Shown: positions 39,230 to 50,596, counted from the first letter of the stretch. The stretch: DNA of 64,000 nucleotides from Epiperipatus broadwayi (GCA_028023455.1 JAQFVV010012402.1:13756483-13820482); one strand, 5' to 3'. Program-made: numbers and translations. Notes: generated from the letters alone by a model not told the origin.

Positions 39230-39276
39230 CCCCCAGATCAGCTGATTTCAAGCTGGTTTGCTCTCCTCAGTGAGGA
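39230..39276 (-). ncRNA. type I hammerhead ribozyme, array copy 3
   Basis: Core and helices II and III are identical to copy 1. One helix I base differs (UCCUCA instead of CCCUCA), which turns a C-G pair into a U-G wobble, so pairing is kept. Confidence 0.83.
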
Positions 39277-39643
39277 ATAGAGTATAGAAACTAGATCTAA
39301 ACACAGACTCTCAAGTGTTTATGCAAAATGTTTCTATCAGATTGCAAGCGTGAATTTTTCAGACCGGTAAAGTCTTCAAACTCAGCCTAGCAAGCCAGAT
39401 ATTTATATGGGTCTGATCTCAGTTCAGTATCACCATATAATCAAAGTCTCTGCAATATATATCATTGCAAGAAAACTTTAAAGGTACATTTATGAAAAAC
39501 AAAAACAAGTTACTCACGTAACTTGCTATCACTTGTTATTTATGTTCAAAAGATGGTGCTTTACCAAAACCACCGAACAAGTGCAAAATTTGTTTACATA
39601 AACGAAAAAAGAGTCAGGATTAACTACCTCTTTCATTTGCTCA

Positions 39644-39690
39644 CCCCCAGATCAGCTGATTTCAAGCTGGTTTGCTCTCCTCAGTGAGGG
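39644..39690 (-). ncRNA. type I hammerhead ribozyme, array copy 4
   Basis: Identical in core and helices to copy 1. This is the last direct unit; the array turns around about 60 bp downstream in plus coordinates. Confidence 0.85.
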
Positions 39691-39817
39691 ATAGAGTATA
39701 GAAACTAGATCTAAACACAGACTCTCAAGTGTTTATGCAAAACGTTTCTAGATCTGATAGAAACGTTTTGCATAAACACTTGAGAGTCTGTGTTTAGATC
39801 TAGTTTCTATACTCTAT

Positions 39818-39864
39818 CCCTCACTGAGGAGAGCAAACCAGCTTGAAATCAGCTGATATGGGGG
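39818..39864 (+). ncRNA. type I hammerhead ribozyme in the inverted array copy
   Basis: Same ribozyme in the opposite orientation: CCCTCA at 39818-39823, CTGAGGA at 39824-39830, helix II GAGC/GCTT, GAAA at 39845-39848, helix III at 39849-39856, TGGGGG at 39859-39864. The cleavage triplet is AUA instead of AUC. This still fits the NUH rule, but AUA is usually slower. Confidence 0.8.
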
Positions 39865-40010
39865 TGAGCAAATGAAAGAGGTAGTTAATTCTGACTCTTT
39901 TTTCGTTTATGTAAACAAATTTTACACTTGTTCAGTGGTTTTGGTAAAGCACCATCTTTTGAACATAAATAACAAGTGATAGCAGGTTACGTGAGTAACT
40001 TGTTTTTGTT

Positions 40011-40014
<4 letters not shown>

Positions 40015-40101
<87 letters not shown>
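40015..40101 (+). repeat. (TA)n microsatellite bordering the ribozyme array
   Basis: About 43 uninterrupted dinucleotide units directly joined to the inverted copy of the 414-bp repeat. Confidence 0.95.
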
Positions 40102-40104
<3 letters not shown>

Positions 40105-40539
40105 GTTATCAACTTTAAGATTTACTATAAGTTGTGATATTTATATAGCTTTAAAATTGAAACTAAGCTGTTTCATGGCTGTATTTATTTATTTCACATA
40201 AAAAAAAATGTTTTTTTTTAAAATATACATCTGACATTAATATATCTACTACATATCTTTCAGGTATTGGCTTATTTCAAACCTTAGTTAATGCTCCATT
40301 TACCCCTAGTTCCATTTTATCAAACATTTCTATTAATCTTCCAGATTGATATAAAAAAAAAATCTTTGAATAAGAAAACTGCCAACTTGATTCTATTTTG
40401 GAACCAATTTTGCAATAACTGTATATTTAAAACAGAAATAAAGTAATTCTAATGGCACTGGATTACTTCTCATCTCAGGTATATGCCAATATATATCAAC
40501 AAAAATATAAACACTCTACAAGATATGAGACTTAAGTAA

Positions 40540-40867
40540 TTAAGATCTCATGATTGGACAGCCATTTAAACCCTTAGCAGCTGTGGCCTCTATGTATATA
40601 TCGAGCCATCCACATTGGTCGCCACTTACCCCTATCTACAATAATCATCAATCAAATCCAACATGCTGGCTGTTATTCAACTCCACTATCATTAACTAAT
40701 CATGCTGCCACATTGTGTGCCATTCATAATAGAATGTATTATATATAATCTCCAATAAAGAACAAAATACACATATGAACAAAGATGAATCGATCACCAA
40801 TCATTGTGCAACCATTTAACCCATAAATGTCGAGGCATCCACATTGGGCAAGCCACTTAACCTACCC
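40540..40867 (-). repeat. leader segment with two degenerate repeats next to the 5' LTR
   Basis: Segments 40553-40640 and 40797-40867 share a pattern ending in 'CATCCACATTGG...CACTTA.CC', about 240 bp apart. The primer-binding site should lie at 40848-40867 (minus strand, starting GGGTAGGTTAAGTGG). I could not match it to a tRNA 3' end by eye. Confidence 0.5.
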
Positions 40868-43465
40868 TGTAACCTCTGTCCTCTTCACTTATTCACTTTA
40901 TTATATTTATAAATGCCCAGGCGCCAATTCTATACAAGATAGAATAAAATTTATAATTGTAAATTGCTTTTAAACTTATTTAAAAGAGTCTTATATTGTA
41001 ATTACTCTATGGCTTAGCTCAGTTGAGGTTATAGGATATGGTCTTCATACAGGATGCAAATAAGAGTAATAAAACATTTATGGATAACAATTCTGTAACA
41101 CTAATTTAATCATATGCCACACATTTATTCAATTACAAAACTATTGTAAAATTATCAATTATCATATTTAGTATAGGATAGATAATGATGAGGGTCAGGT
41201 ACCTTTTATATCCACATCACCATCTATTCTAAGCAAAGTAAAATATATTATTGGCATTGTAATACTGAGATTTATCAACTCCAGACAAATTAAATAAAAC
41301 TCGACTTATACTGGCAAATTTAGATATTCTAGGGCTATGTTATATTAACCATATGTATGTGTGTGTGGAAATGGGGAATCGAACGTATATAATCAAGCAA
41401 TTCATATGGGCTATTGACTCAATAAAACATTTATTAAAAATAAAAGACAAAATAAATAATAAATTTAAAAAAAATATTATTTATGCACCTTTCTAACCAA
41501 TTACATTTCTTCTACAGTAAAACCAAAATTGACTAATATTTAATATATGAATCATATATTTTCGAATATGTGTGCTTTTATAATATCATAAATATAATGT
41601 ATTTTTAAAACATACTTTTTATTAGCTTATTTATAGAACTTGGATGATGCCATAAATCAATCATCTTTTATACATATTATAAAAATTTATACAACACATC
41701 TGTTATAATCAGTGTATATCATCTAACATTAACTATACAAAAATAAAGAAAGGCAGGGGAAAACAATAACCAAACACTTATACCTATATATGTGAGGGTT
41801 AAATAATATCTCCAAACTCAATCTAAATAATCTAATCATCCCTTGACCATTTCTACCTCCAACTACACCCAATACACTTCCTACATAACAAACTTATAAC
41901 AGACAAGGTTTTAATTCTTTATTTATTTTAAATAAACTTCATTAACAAAATTGAAGCATAATAAATACAATTTTTTTAAAATAATAATTTACAGCATCAC
42001 ACACACATCCGAATATCTATAATCACCTATAATATAATTTCTAGATCATACAAAATAATAGATTATCATATTATAATAATATGAAGTTACATTGTTTTGT
42101 TTTTTTTCTTAAAAGAAAACAAACAAAAAATTGGTTGTACATCTGTTGTAATCAATAATGAAAAATATTTATCAATATCCCATCATTACATGTTAAGTTT
42201 TTTTTTAAAAAAAAATTTGAAAGTTGAAAGAAACATACATATCAATTTTAAAGACAACAGTAAATTATAACATAAAAAAAATGTCTATCCGATTGTTAAA
42301 GCATAATTTGTTAAGAATGACAATAGTTTTTTTTATCCTAGAATTCCGTTATAGGCATTATAATAACATTTGCATGCATTGGAATTATTTTATTATATAT
42401 GCACGAATAGCAAAGTTATACAGTATAAAATTATCCTCTTGATATAAGATTAAATAGATAAACTCTTTCATTTTAAATTTTATTTTGCAGAATATTGATA
42501 GAAAATTCTTAAAATTGAAAATCAAGCATTTAATTATAGCGTTTAATAAGAAAATTTTAGCTAGCTTTATTTTAAACAATTTTGTCATTCTGATATTATT
42601 TATTTTTGGTAAAACTTTAAAACAAATCATAATTACTTAGCTTACATAACATCCAGACATTTTAAAGGTAGTGGACATGGATCATTATTTGATAGAAATT
42701 TGGAGCTGGCTTCCCTCTGGGGGGGGGGGGTATTCTCATTTTTATATTATTCCAGTAGTATAATAGAAAATTCTCCACAGGTATATTATTAGAATCTTCA
42801 TGATGTTTTTTTTATTTGTTCTAATACTCTTAGAGAGTTATTGATTCTTTTAAGCTTTTTTTTTTTTTTACATCTTCCTTGGAATTTTTTTTTTTACTTT
42901 CCTTCAAGTTTTAAACTTTCTGTCTCTCTCCACTCACACCCTCTATTTTTTTTATTACAATCAACTTTGGAAGTGTGCCCGAATTTTTACTTATAAAATT
43001 TTAACAATACAATATTTGAATAGAATAAACATAATAATAATAAAAAAAAATATTAAATATTAAATATAATTTATAAATATTATTCACTAATATACAAATA
43101 AACTTTATCATTTTTAAACATAAGATTATGAACAATACATACTTAGTAAATAATAAATAAAATATAGAAAAGAAAATTCTAATTAATAATATATCTATGT
43201 TTCTGCTTATTATGACATGTACATTTTTCTACTACATATAAACGTCCCTGATGTTGTTCATCCTCCTCTTCCACTACCAAATATATATAATCCAAAACTC
43301 TACCAATCAGTACACCCAATTAAAGTTTTAATTTTTTAAATCCTAATTTTAACTAGCAAATTACATCACAATTCTTTTTTTTTTTTCAGATAATTATCTT
43401 TAGCCATTGGTAACACAAATGTGAACTTCCCACATTTCTTCCTGGTGCCAACCTGGAAGGTCACA
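40868..43465 (-). repeat. upstream (5') LTR of the minus-strand element
   Basis: 2598 bp, TG...CA ends in element sense, colinear with 32270-34865. Differences are scattered single substitutions and homopolymer or short indels, for example in the G-run near 42720. An 81-codon minus-strand frame (42385-42630) is shared with the other LTR, but it is AT-rich, lysine/isoleucine-rich and not recognisable. I take it as chance openness. Confidence 0.85.
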
Positions 43466-46400
43466 ATATATATATATATATTGTAACTGGCACACACACC
43501 GTTACATTATTTTTTAAAAAATTAGACATTAAAAATAAAAGTTTGCAAATAAAAAACTTCTTTTTTTAAGAATTAAAAATTGAAAGTTAAAAGTCATCTA
43601 AACTCATATATATAAAATCGTACAGATGAAAAATTATTAAAAGAAAACTATTAAAAAAGAAAAAGTATTTTAAAACTAAATTAAAAAAAAAACTTAAAAA
43701 TAAAAAAAATGTACAAATTTAATTAATGCTATTGTGTAAAATGGAAATGATTGTTTTCAATTAGTTAGTAAACTAGCCCTTGGACATCTCCAAATGTATA
43801 ATTAAAGGTCAGATAGGAGAGAAAAAACAATAGGAACAGAATAACCAATAAAAGAAATCTCTCAGGAAATGGACCTCAATGAAAGGATCATCATCATCAT
43901 GACATAATGTCCACTCGATCTGAAAGTTTGATAAAAAAGGAAAGTTTGGAAATAAATTAAAGAAGAAAGAGATGTGAAAGAAGAGGTGTGCTATATGTGT
44001 TAGTGTGGAGAGAGTTGAGGGAGAAGGGATTAAAAAAATGCACTCTTCAATCCCTTCAGTTTTTTTAAAAAAAGAGAAAGAAAAATGACCAATCGTTTTC
44101 CTATATTGTGGACCATAGGACATCAGGCCTGGCAATAAAATACCAGCTACTATAAAGGACCAATACTGATCTCCTCAGGATGTCATGGGCATTAACACTT
44201 TCCAAATTACAAGCAACTAGAAAGTACAGACTTTTTAAAACAGTAAGAACTCTAACTAATGAACTTTAATTCTAAAAAAACTTCTCCAGTATTTTAAAAC
44301 TGTAAAAACCTTAGATAATTCATGAACACTAAGTATAAAACTTTCCCAGTATTTAAATTATAGCAATAGAATTTCCTATCTGACCAACTAAATTACTTAT
44401 TATTTTTATTGAAGGTATTATTTTTTTAAAATCATTTCCATTAATTTATTTTTTCCGATCTTTTAAGTTTTTATTATGATTTTTTTGTTTTTTCTGTTAA
44501 GCTAAACTTTTAATTAAATCATGTTAAATTTAAGTCAGATGTGAATGGCTGCATAGATTCATAAAAAGTTCTGGTAGTTTAAAGGAGGGTAAATCTTAGG
44601 TTATTTGTTTCGCAGTTAAATTGGGTCAACAGATTGGATGTATTGGTGTAATTAGTAAATGTAGCATGAAGATCCACTATGTGCAGGATCACATTATACA
44701 CCACACTTGGGCAAAATAAGCCTATTTCTTATTGACCATCAGAGACAGACTATTCCCTGCTCCATGGATCATCCCCTTTGCCTATGGAATGGGATAGTAA
44801 AATGGCAAAAAGGACCGCAATTCCTTCCTATGGAGTTTTCTTTTTTGTTATTCTTCTTGCCAGACAGATGTAATATTCCTGTATTGGATGAGAGACAATT
44901 TCTTCTCTATAACCATGCTGTTCAGATGTGCATTCCTGACAGTATGGTATTGTGCTGTCATATTCATGCTGCATTGAATACATCAATATATCAGATAGAT
45001 TGATGTTGGTTTGACTGTGAACTTTTGGCCTAAGATTAAATAAGAGATAGAATATTTTCTTTTTGAGTACAATCTATGTGGTCTATCCATACTCGACACT
45101 CTAATAAAATAATAAATTCATCTGTGCGAACTTCTAAAAAGTTAAATTATAATTTAAAATCTAAAGTAAAGTTATAATGTTTTATAAAAAAATTAAAGTA
45201 AGCATACTAAAATAATAATGCTAAATTTTATATATGTTTAATAAATGTTTGTGTGTGCTATTACTGGCAGTGTCTTCTTTTATTTTTATTTATTTTTTAA
45301 TATTAAAAATTATCTCTGCTGCTCTGCGAGCTAGTGACTGGGGCTGACAGTCGGAATAAAATATATATGTAAAAATCAGATCTTAACAGTATGTATGTAT
45401 TTGCCTACTGTATAAATTTTCCAGGTTCAAATAGCCTGGTGGCACCCTGTATGGCAAATACAGGGAGACTTAAGCTTCCAATTCACCCCGACTGTTAATA
45501 TATATATATATATATATATGCACAGTAACTACAACAAATTCGTTAGTTAGAAATAATGGTGTAAATAAATTTATTTATTATATTTATTGTTTTATTATGA
45601 TAGTGATGATGGAATGTTGCTATCATAAATATAAAAAATAATAATAGTATTATTACTCTAATGTATACTGTTTTATATAAATCTATACAGCAAATAGAGT
45701 GAAGGCTATTTAATGTTTATGTATTATTTTCATAGTATTTTTTTATGTAAATATTTTAATTTGATTAATTAATTTTCTTTTGTTATTTTGTAAATTTGTT
45801 AAATTTTATAAAATTATATTGTTAATTTAAATATGTTATTAAAGAATAAAATTGTTAATGTTTTTGGAATTCATACTGTCTTTTTTCTTTGTTTAATGTG
45901 TTCAAGTGTTTTTGAATCTTCGTATTCACACACATGAGTTATAAAAATTATTTGGATCATTATATTACTGCACATGATTAACAAAAATATATTATTCTAA
46001 TTATTATTATTACAAAAGATCTTATTATTGGTGGTTATGAAGATTATACAATGCTAATTTTAAAATATTTAATATTGCAATTATATTAAGAATATGTTTT
46101 CTGTAAATGCCTTGTAAGAAATAAAAGATTTTATAGCATAATATGAGAAGAAATGTTTTTTAGAATTTATTAAAACTATTTTATATGATGTTTTTCATAA
46201 GAATTTATAATCTTATTTATGCTTATTAAGGAGTAGTAGTTAAGTAAATATATTGTTTTAAGAATCTTGAAAATATTCTACTTGTTCATTGTTGTTTTGT
46301 GAGAGTAGTTAAATACATGTAAAATCTCTCTTTATATGGAGCTACATTGTATTAAATTGTTTAGCATTATTATTAGAAGATGAACCTGAGATGTTGGATA

Positions 46401-46980
46401 ATTATAAGGGTTAGATGAAGTGATAATGGATAGGAATTCTTAGTTAATGTTAAATTTAAATGCTATCTTTATGCTTGTAAGTTGTTAAGTTAGGATTTAT
46501 TTTATGTGTGTTAGCAGTCATAGAATATTACAAGGTAGTTTTTAATATAAATTAAATAGGAGTAATATTCTTATGCCATTGAGAGTATATCTTTTGGGAT
46601 GCATCCTCAATGTTAAACCAACTGCATACCTTGCTGAATGTCTCGTGCAAAAGTTTCATAATTTTTTGTTAGTATTTTAATCAAACCATTTTTTAGTAGT
46701 AAATAATGATCTAGTCATAGTTTAAGTTGTTATCATAATAAATGAGCTGGGAATTCAATTTGAACTTTCATATTTAATTTGTGTTTTTTATTATTATCTT
46801 AGTTTATTATTTAAATAAAATAAATTATTTTAAATCCTTAATTTTATTAAATATAAGATGTTAGAAATATATTCTGAGCTAATCAACATATTGTTTTAAT
46901 AAGTATTGTTTTGATAATTCGATCCTATATTTGATGTGTAATACTTTGGAGAGTTGAGCTGGAGAGTCTTTTAATTCGGT
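43466..46980. other. unannotated stretch downstream of the LTR element
   Basis: Starts with (TA)n, then AT-rich DNA. 44590-45010 is noticeably richer in G+C and has a 98-codon frame (44707-45003) without a known motif. 45340-45500 is listed separately. The rest shows nothing. Confidence 0.4.
45340..45500. repeat. small structured element with ACAGTCGG ends
   Basis: ACAGTCGG (45347-45354) and CCGACTGT (45488-45495) are inverted ends. The interior has two adjacent stems: CCAGG/CCTGG and CCCTGTAT/ATACAGGG. It is followed by a (TA)n. Family unknown. Confidence 0.45.
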
Positions 46981-46991
46981 GAGGGTACAAT

Positions 46992-47122
46992 ATATAATTA
47001 ACCAAAAAACTCTCTAATAACCTCTATAATATTCAATATATCAATATCTGGCTATAAGTATTTTTTATATTGGTATATTGAATATTGTAGAATTTATTTC
47101 ATAATTTTTTGTTTATTATATA
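46992..47122. repeat. foldback element
   Basis: Arms 46992-47047 and 47068-47122 pair over 'ACAATATTCAATAT' and 'AAAAAACTC'-type sequence. The same family is present at 29142-29380. Confidence 0.5.
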
Positions 47123-47131
47123 CATATATAT

Positions 47132-47458
47132 ATTCATGTTAGGAGTAACAAGAAGAGATCAAAAACACACACAAAAAAAACAGGTGTTATTGACCTCATT
47201 GAAAAAATTAAAGGACTGAAATGGAGTTGGGCTGGACATATTGCTAGAAGAGATGATAATAGATGGACAATTGAAATTTTTAAATGGGATTCCAAGAGAT
47301 TGTAAAAGACCCAGAAAGAGACCACATGTGAGATGGATGGATGAAATAAAAAAGGGTGTAGGGGTGATGTGGAGAAGAGAAGTTAAAGATAGGAGAAGAT
47401 GGCTTGAATTTGGAGAGATCTTCATCCTGCAGTGAATTAATAATGGTTGTTGATGATG
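47132..47458 (+). pseudogene. RTE LINE 3' fragment
   Basis: Encodes the C-terminal part (WSWAGHIARRDDNRWT, PRDCKRPRKRPHVRWMDEI, GVMWRRE) with one frameshift, ends at TGA (about 47433) and has a TTGATGATGATGA tail. It is 5'-truncated at about 47132, next to a foldback repeat. It is closely related to the LINE at 26060 but better preserved over this part. Confidence 0.8.
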
Positions 47459-47488
47459 ATGAATGTGTGTTATATGTTGAGGTGAAAA

Positions 47489-48313
47489 TAACCCAAGGGA
47501 GACCTAAAAATAACAGAAATTTTATAATAAAAAAATGTTTATTTATCTTTAAATGTTATAAATTTAATCTCCTTCAAAGTACTACCATTTAATACAACAC
47601 GCCAGTCTAAATGTGTTTTCCATTTTTCAAACTAGTCTGGGAATACAATGTGAAGCCTTTTAATGCCTGCATTGTTTGTTTGTTTTTTCATCATTTCTAA
47701 GCAAAAAAAAAACAACAACAAACAAACTTGAGGCACCCTTTCACTTGAAAGAATAAATAAGTTACATGGTTAGAAAGTGAGTAAATATAACTGATAGATA
47801 AGCTGGGTGCATATTGAATTTTAATTAAAAATTGTTTCATACTCAAGACTGCTCACAGAGGAATTGCCATGGTGAAGCTTCACTCTTACTTTACCACAAA
47901 ATTAATGTTTATATTTTACTGCATCACACAAATGGCTTGGAACTTGTAGATAAAATGTCTGACCATTAAGAACTAATTTTGATAGAAAAATGTCATTTGC
48001 ATCAATAAAAAAAAATATCAGCATTATCTTGACATTGGACGTCATTCATCATGCTTTTTTAAGACATGGTTGATAATTTCATTAAATCAATTGTAAACTT
48101 GCGTTTTTCACACAATAGCTTTTTTATAATCTATTTCAAGCATTACAAATGTTTTCCCTGCTGTTTTCCTTAAAAGAAAACAAGAGTGTTACATTATTAG
48201 CAGATTGATGCAAAATGATCCCTACAAAAAGTATGTATTTACAGAAGCATACAACAATAGGTACACCTTTCAGAGAACAATTCCAGTTATTTTGGGATCC
48301 CCCCCCCATATAA
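47489..48313 (-). pseudogene. dead mariner-type DNA transposon
   Basis: Inverted ends (about 47494-47522 and 48281-48309) share GGG.GAYCC.AAAATAAC.G.AATT and are bordered by TA, the usual mariner target. The minus-strand interior has transposase remnants: NGQTFYLQVPSHLCDAV and LHHGNSSVSSLEYE (where mariners have LHHDNAPAH; the catalytic Asp is replaced by Gly), and near the end FQTSLKNGKH. The length of about 820 bp is shorter than a typical 1.3-kb mariner, so part is deleted. It is clearly non-functional. Confidence 0.75.
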
Positions 48314-48977
48314 AGTGTCACTACTTTGTGGCCAGATAAATAATAATAATAATAATAATAACAATGATGATGATGATGATAATGTACCTGCTCCTCTAGA
48401 ATAAGCATATAGTCAACCTTATCACTAATTGTCACCAAACCTCATTAATGAAGTTCTAATATCCACAGCAATGTTTTTTTCCTTCTCAGCATCCTCACCA
48501 CAATGGGTTTGTGCTGAAGAAAGCCTCCCAACAACACAAGCCAAACTCAAGATAAATAAAGTTTTATTCCGAACATGTGATTTTGTTCCCCCTCAAACCT
48601 CCAAAAAGCCCATACAATCTAAATCCACAATATCCATCAATTCCATATAACATTTTAATCTAATGCAGTTTTTATCTGTGACACAAGTTTTAAAAATCAT
48701 CATTAATAGAAATAACATATAATTACTAATGTAAATATCTACACACTGGGAAATATTTCCATGTAATCTTATTCTCTTTAATTGTATTGAAGCATCTATG
48801 TTAACAAAGCATATTCAGTAAGCAATCACTTGTAAACACATTTGAACAATACTGTAACTTTTACTAAATCACACTTGTTAAACCTATTATACCATTGTAA
48901 TCCTGGCAAACATTGTAAAATTCATGTAACCCATTTATTGTGCATTAAAATATATTTTTGAAACATAATAATAATCT

Positions 48978-49172
48978 CTTGGAATCCAGTTTAAGATTTC
49001 AATTAGCCATCTATTATTTTATCTTCTAGCAATATGTCCAGTCCAATTCCACTTCAGTATTTTAATCCTTTCAACAATGTCAGTAACAGCTGTTTGTTTT
49101 ATTACCCATCTATTGTGTTTTCGATCTCTTCTTGTTACTTCTAACATACATTTCTCCGTACTTCTTTCAATG
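48978..49172 (-). pseudogene. inverted RTE LINE segment (5' half of a twin-primed insertion)
   Basis: On the minus strand it encodes SIERSTEKCMLEVTRRDRK ... HIARR ... EILNWIPR, the stretch directly upstream of the KRPRKR motif. It stops where the plus-strand fragment at 49263 begins in the protein. Confidence 0.7.
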
Positions 49173-49262
49173 GAATTATAAATACTGTATAATTAATTTA
49201 TGAATAAAAAGGCTTATAAAAAATTTCATGAACAATTACAGAATGAACAAAGACAGTTATTG

Positions 49263-49434
49263 AGTTAAAAGACCCAGAAAGAGATTACATATGAGATGGA
49301 TGGATGAAATAAGTAAGTGCAGGAGTGATGTGGAGAAGAGAGGCTAAAGATTGGAGAAGATGGCTTGAACTTGGAGAGATCTTCATCCTGCAGTGAATTG
49401 ATAATGGTTGTCAATGATGATGATGATTTAGAAT
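49263..49434 (+). pseudogene. RTE LINE 3' end (3' half of a twin-primed insertion)
   Basis: Encodes KRPRKR...MRWMDEI...RSDVEKRG-like text and the terminal GEIFILQ stop, then a TTGTCAATGATGATGATGA tail. Together with the inverted segment 48978-49172 it forms one element whose 5' part is flipped. Confidence 0.7.
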
Positions 49435-49523
49435 ATGTTTAAATAAGTGTCTTGCCTGGGGATAGATTGAGATTAATAGGCAATAGAGTAATAATATACT
49501 CAAGAGATAACAATTGAACATCT

Positions 49524-49629
49524 TTTTTTTCCCTCATGTGTCAAAGCATCGGCTGGGAAGCAAACCCGCGTACCTGCGACAACTGCTTGTAAGGCAGCTA
49601 TGCTGACCACTCGGCCAACAACGCTTGAC
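49524..49629 (-). mobile_element. tRNA-derived SINE with target-site duplication
   Basis: Flanked by CAATTGAACATCT (49511-49523) and CAATCGAACATCT (49630-49642), a 13-bp target-site duplication with one mismatch. Minus strand: GGCCGAGTGGTCAGCATAGC, then CTGC-CTTACAA-GCAG (a 7-base anticodon-like loop with TAC), then GGGTTTGCTTCCC and an A-rich tail. The arms resemble tRNA-Val(TAC). Confidence 0.8.
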
Positions 49630-50596
49630 CAATCGAACATCTTAGTTTATAGTTTATCATAGTTTACCGTATTCTAATTTCTGATTTTAATGATATATCA
49701 TTAGCCTAGTTTTTGTTGGATGTATCAAAAAATATTAAAGCAACTAACCTTAAAAATAAAATAATTATCAATATAATTTGGGCGAACGAAATTAATTTTC
49801 AAAACAAGGAAGAACAAAAAATTTAAAAGATAAAAATTACGATTCATTAGTTGTCTTTAAACTTTTTTAAGTAATCATAAATAAAGTTCAAAAAACTGAA
49901 ATTACAATATTATATATAATCTTATCAAAAACATCTAAAAGCAATTTAACAGAATAAAATTCAAATTAATCTTATCAAAATATAGAAAACCGGAAATATT
50001 AACACCTTTTACTTTGTCAAGTTAAAAAATATCTGATAGACCGAAAAATACCATAAATAAAAAGCTCAACAATCAGAATTATATAATCAAACTTTGATGA
50101 GAATGAGAGACAATATATTATAAGGATACTATAGAATTGTTAATGGTTGGTTATATTTGTGAAGAATAAGGTTCTGTGTGTGTGTGCGTGTGCGCGTGTG
50201 CGTGTGTGAATAGATCCATTCAAAACTAAAGCTGAGAATTCTCTTTGAGATAGTTACAAAATATAATCAGGTTTCAAAAAGATCTGTTGTATAAAAAAAA
50301 ACTTCAAAGTGAAACTTATAAAATGGAGGTAAAAAGTCATTTTTAAGTATATATGTATGCTCAAGATAATAAAGAAATTAATTAATAAAGCATCGGGTTT
50401 GAACACAGTAGATCATAAAGGGAAAAACCTAGATAAGTAATATTATGTTAATTATTGGGTTCCAAAGGGCATAAGTTAAATACTTACATAAAAAAGATGG
50501 ATATAAGTGTAGGGAAAAAACGTGAAACTAAAGATTTTGGACAATATTAATATTCAAAATGAAAAGAAGAGATTATTTAACTACAAATAAATGTAA

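Larger units (their letters stand above)
38301..40014 (-). repeat. 414-bp tandem repeat array with a hammerhead ribozyme in each unit (retrozyme-like)
   Basis: Units start at 38301, 38715, 39129 and 39543, exactly 414 bp apart. The fourth is cut at about 39750 and is followed by a partial inverted copy (about 39753-40014). Copies differ by only a few substitutions, so the array is young. The block is bounded by (TA)n on both sides (38289-38301 and 40015-40101). Each unit encodes a type I hammerhead ribozyme, listed separately: four on the minus strand, one on the plus strand in the inverted copy. Small (about 170-400 bp) tandem repeats with type I HHRs are known as animal retrozymes or HHR satellite DNAs; their transcripts self-cleave to unit-length RNAs that can circularise. 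Here that would give 414-nt RNAs. No open reading frame is apparent in the unit. The array sits in the leader of the surrounding LTR element. Confidence 0.9.
32270..43465 (-). mobile_element. 11.2-kb LTR retrotransposon with 2.6-kb LTRs and no recognisable pol
   Basis: Two near-identical direct repeats (32270-34865 and 40868-43465) flank a 6.0-kb interior. In element sense (minus strand) the LTR starts TGTGACC and ends GGTTACA, the usual TG...CA ends. A purine-rich stretch lies directly inside the downstream LTR (34866-34885), as a polypurine tract should, and fixes the orientation. Both outer flanks are (TA)n, so a target-site duplication is likely but cannot be delimited. The interior holds, in element order, a leader with two degenerate repeats, a long (TA)n, the 414-bp HHR array, a broken coiled-coil gene and the polypurine tract. 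No reverse transcriptase, protease or integrase motif is seen, so the element looks non-autonomous. It could alternatively be autonomous with a deleted pol. Confidence 0.85.

Noticed and set aside
38301-40014. CRISPR-like array
   Set aside because: The units are 414 bp, contiguous and without spacers. The context is animal repeat DNA.
43809-44135. 108-codon minus-strand frame
   Set aside because: Phenylalanine- and proline-rich low-complexity text from A/G-rich plus-strand sequence, with no motif.
44707-45003. 98-codon open frame in a segment richer in G+C
   Set aside because: The protein text (for example FLPDRCNIPVLDERQFLLYNH) matches no family I know. Without homology or splice signals it stays unproven, though it is the most gene-like unassigned frame here.
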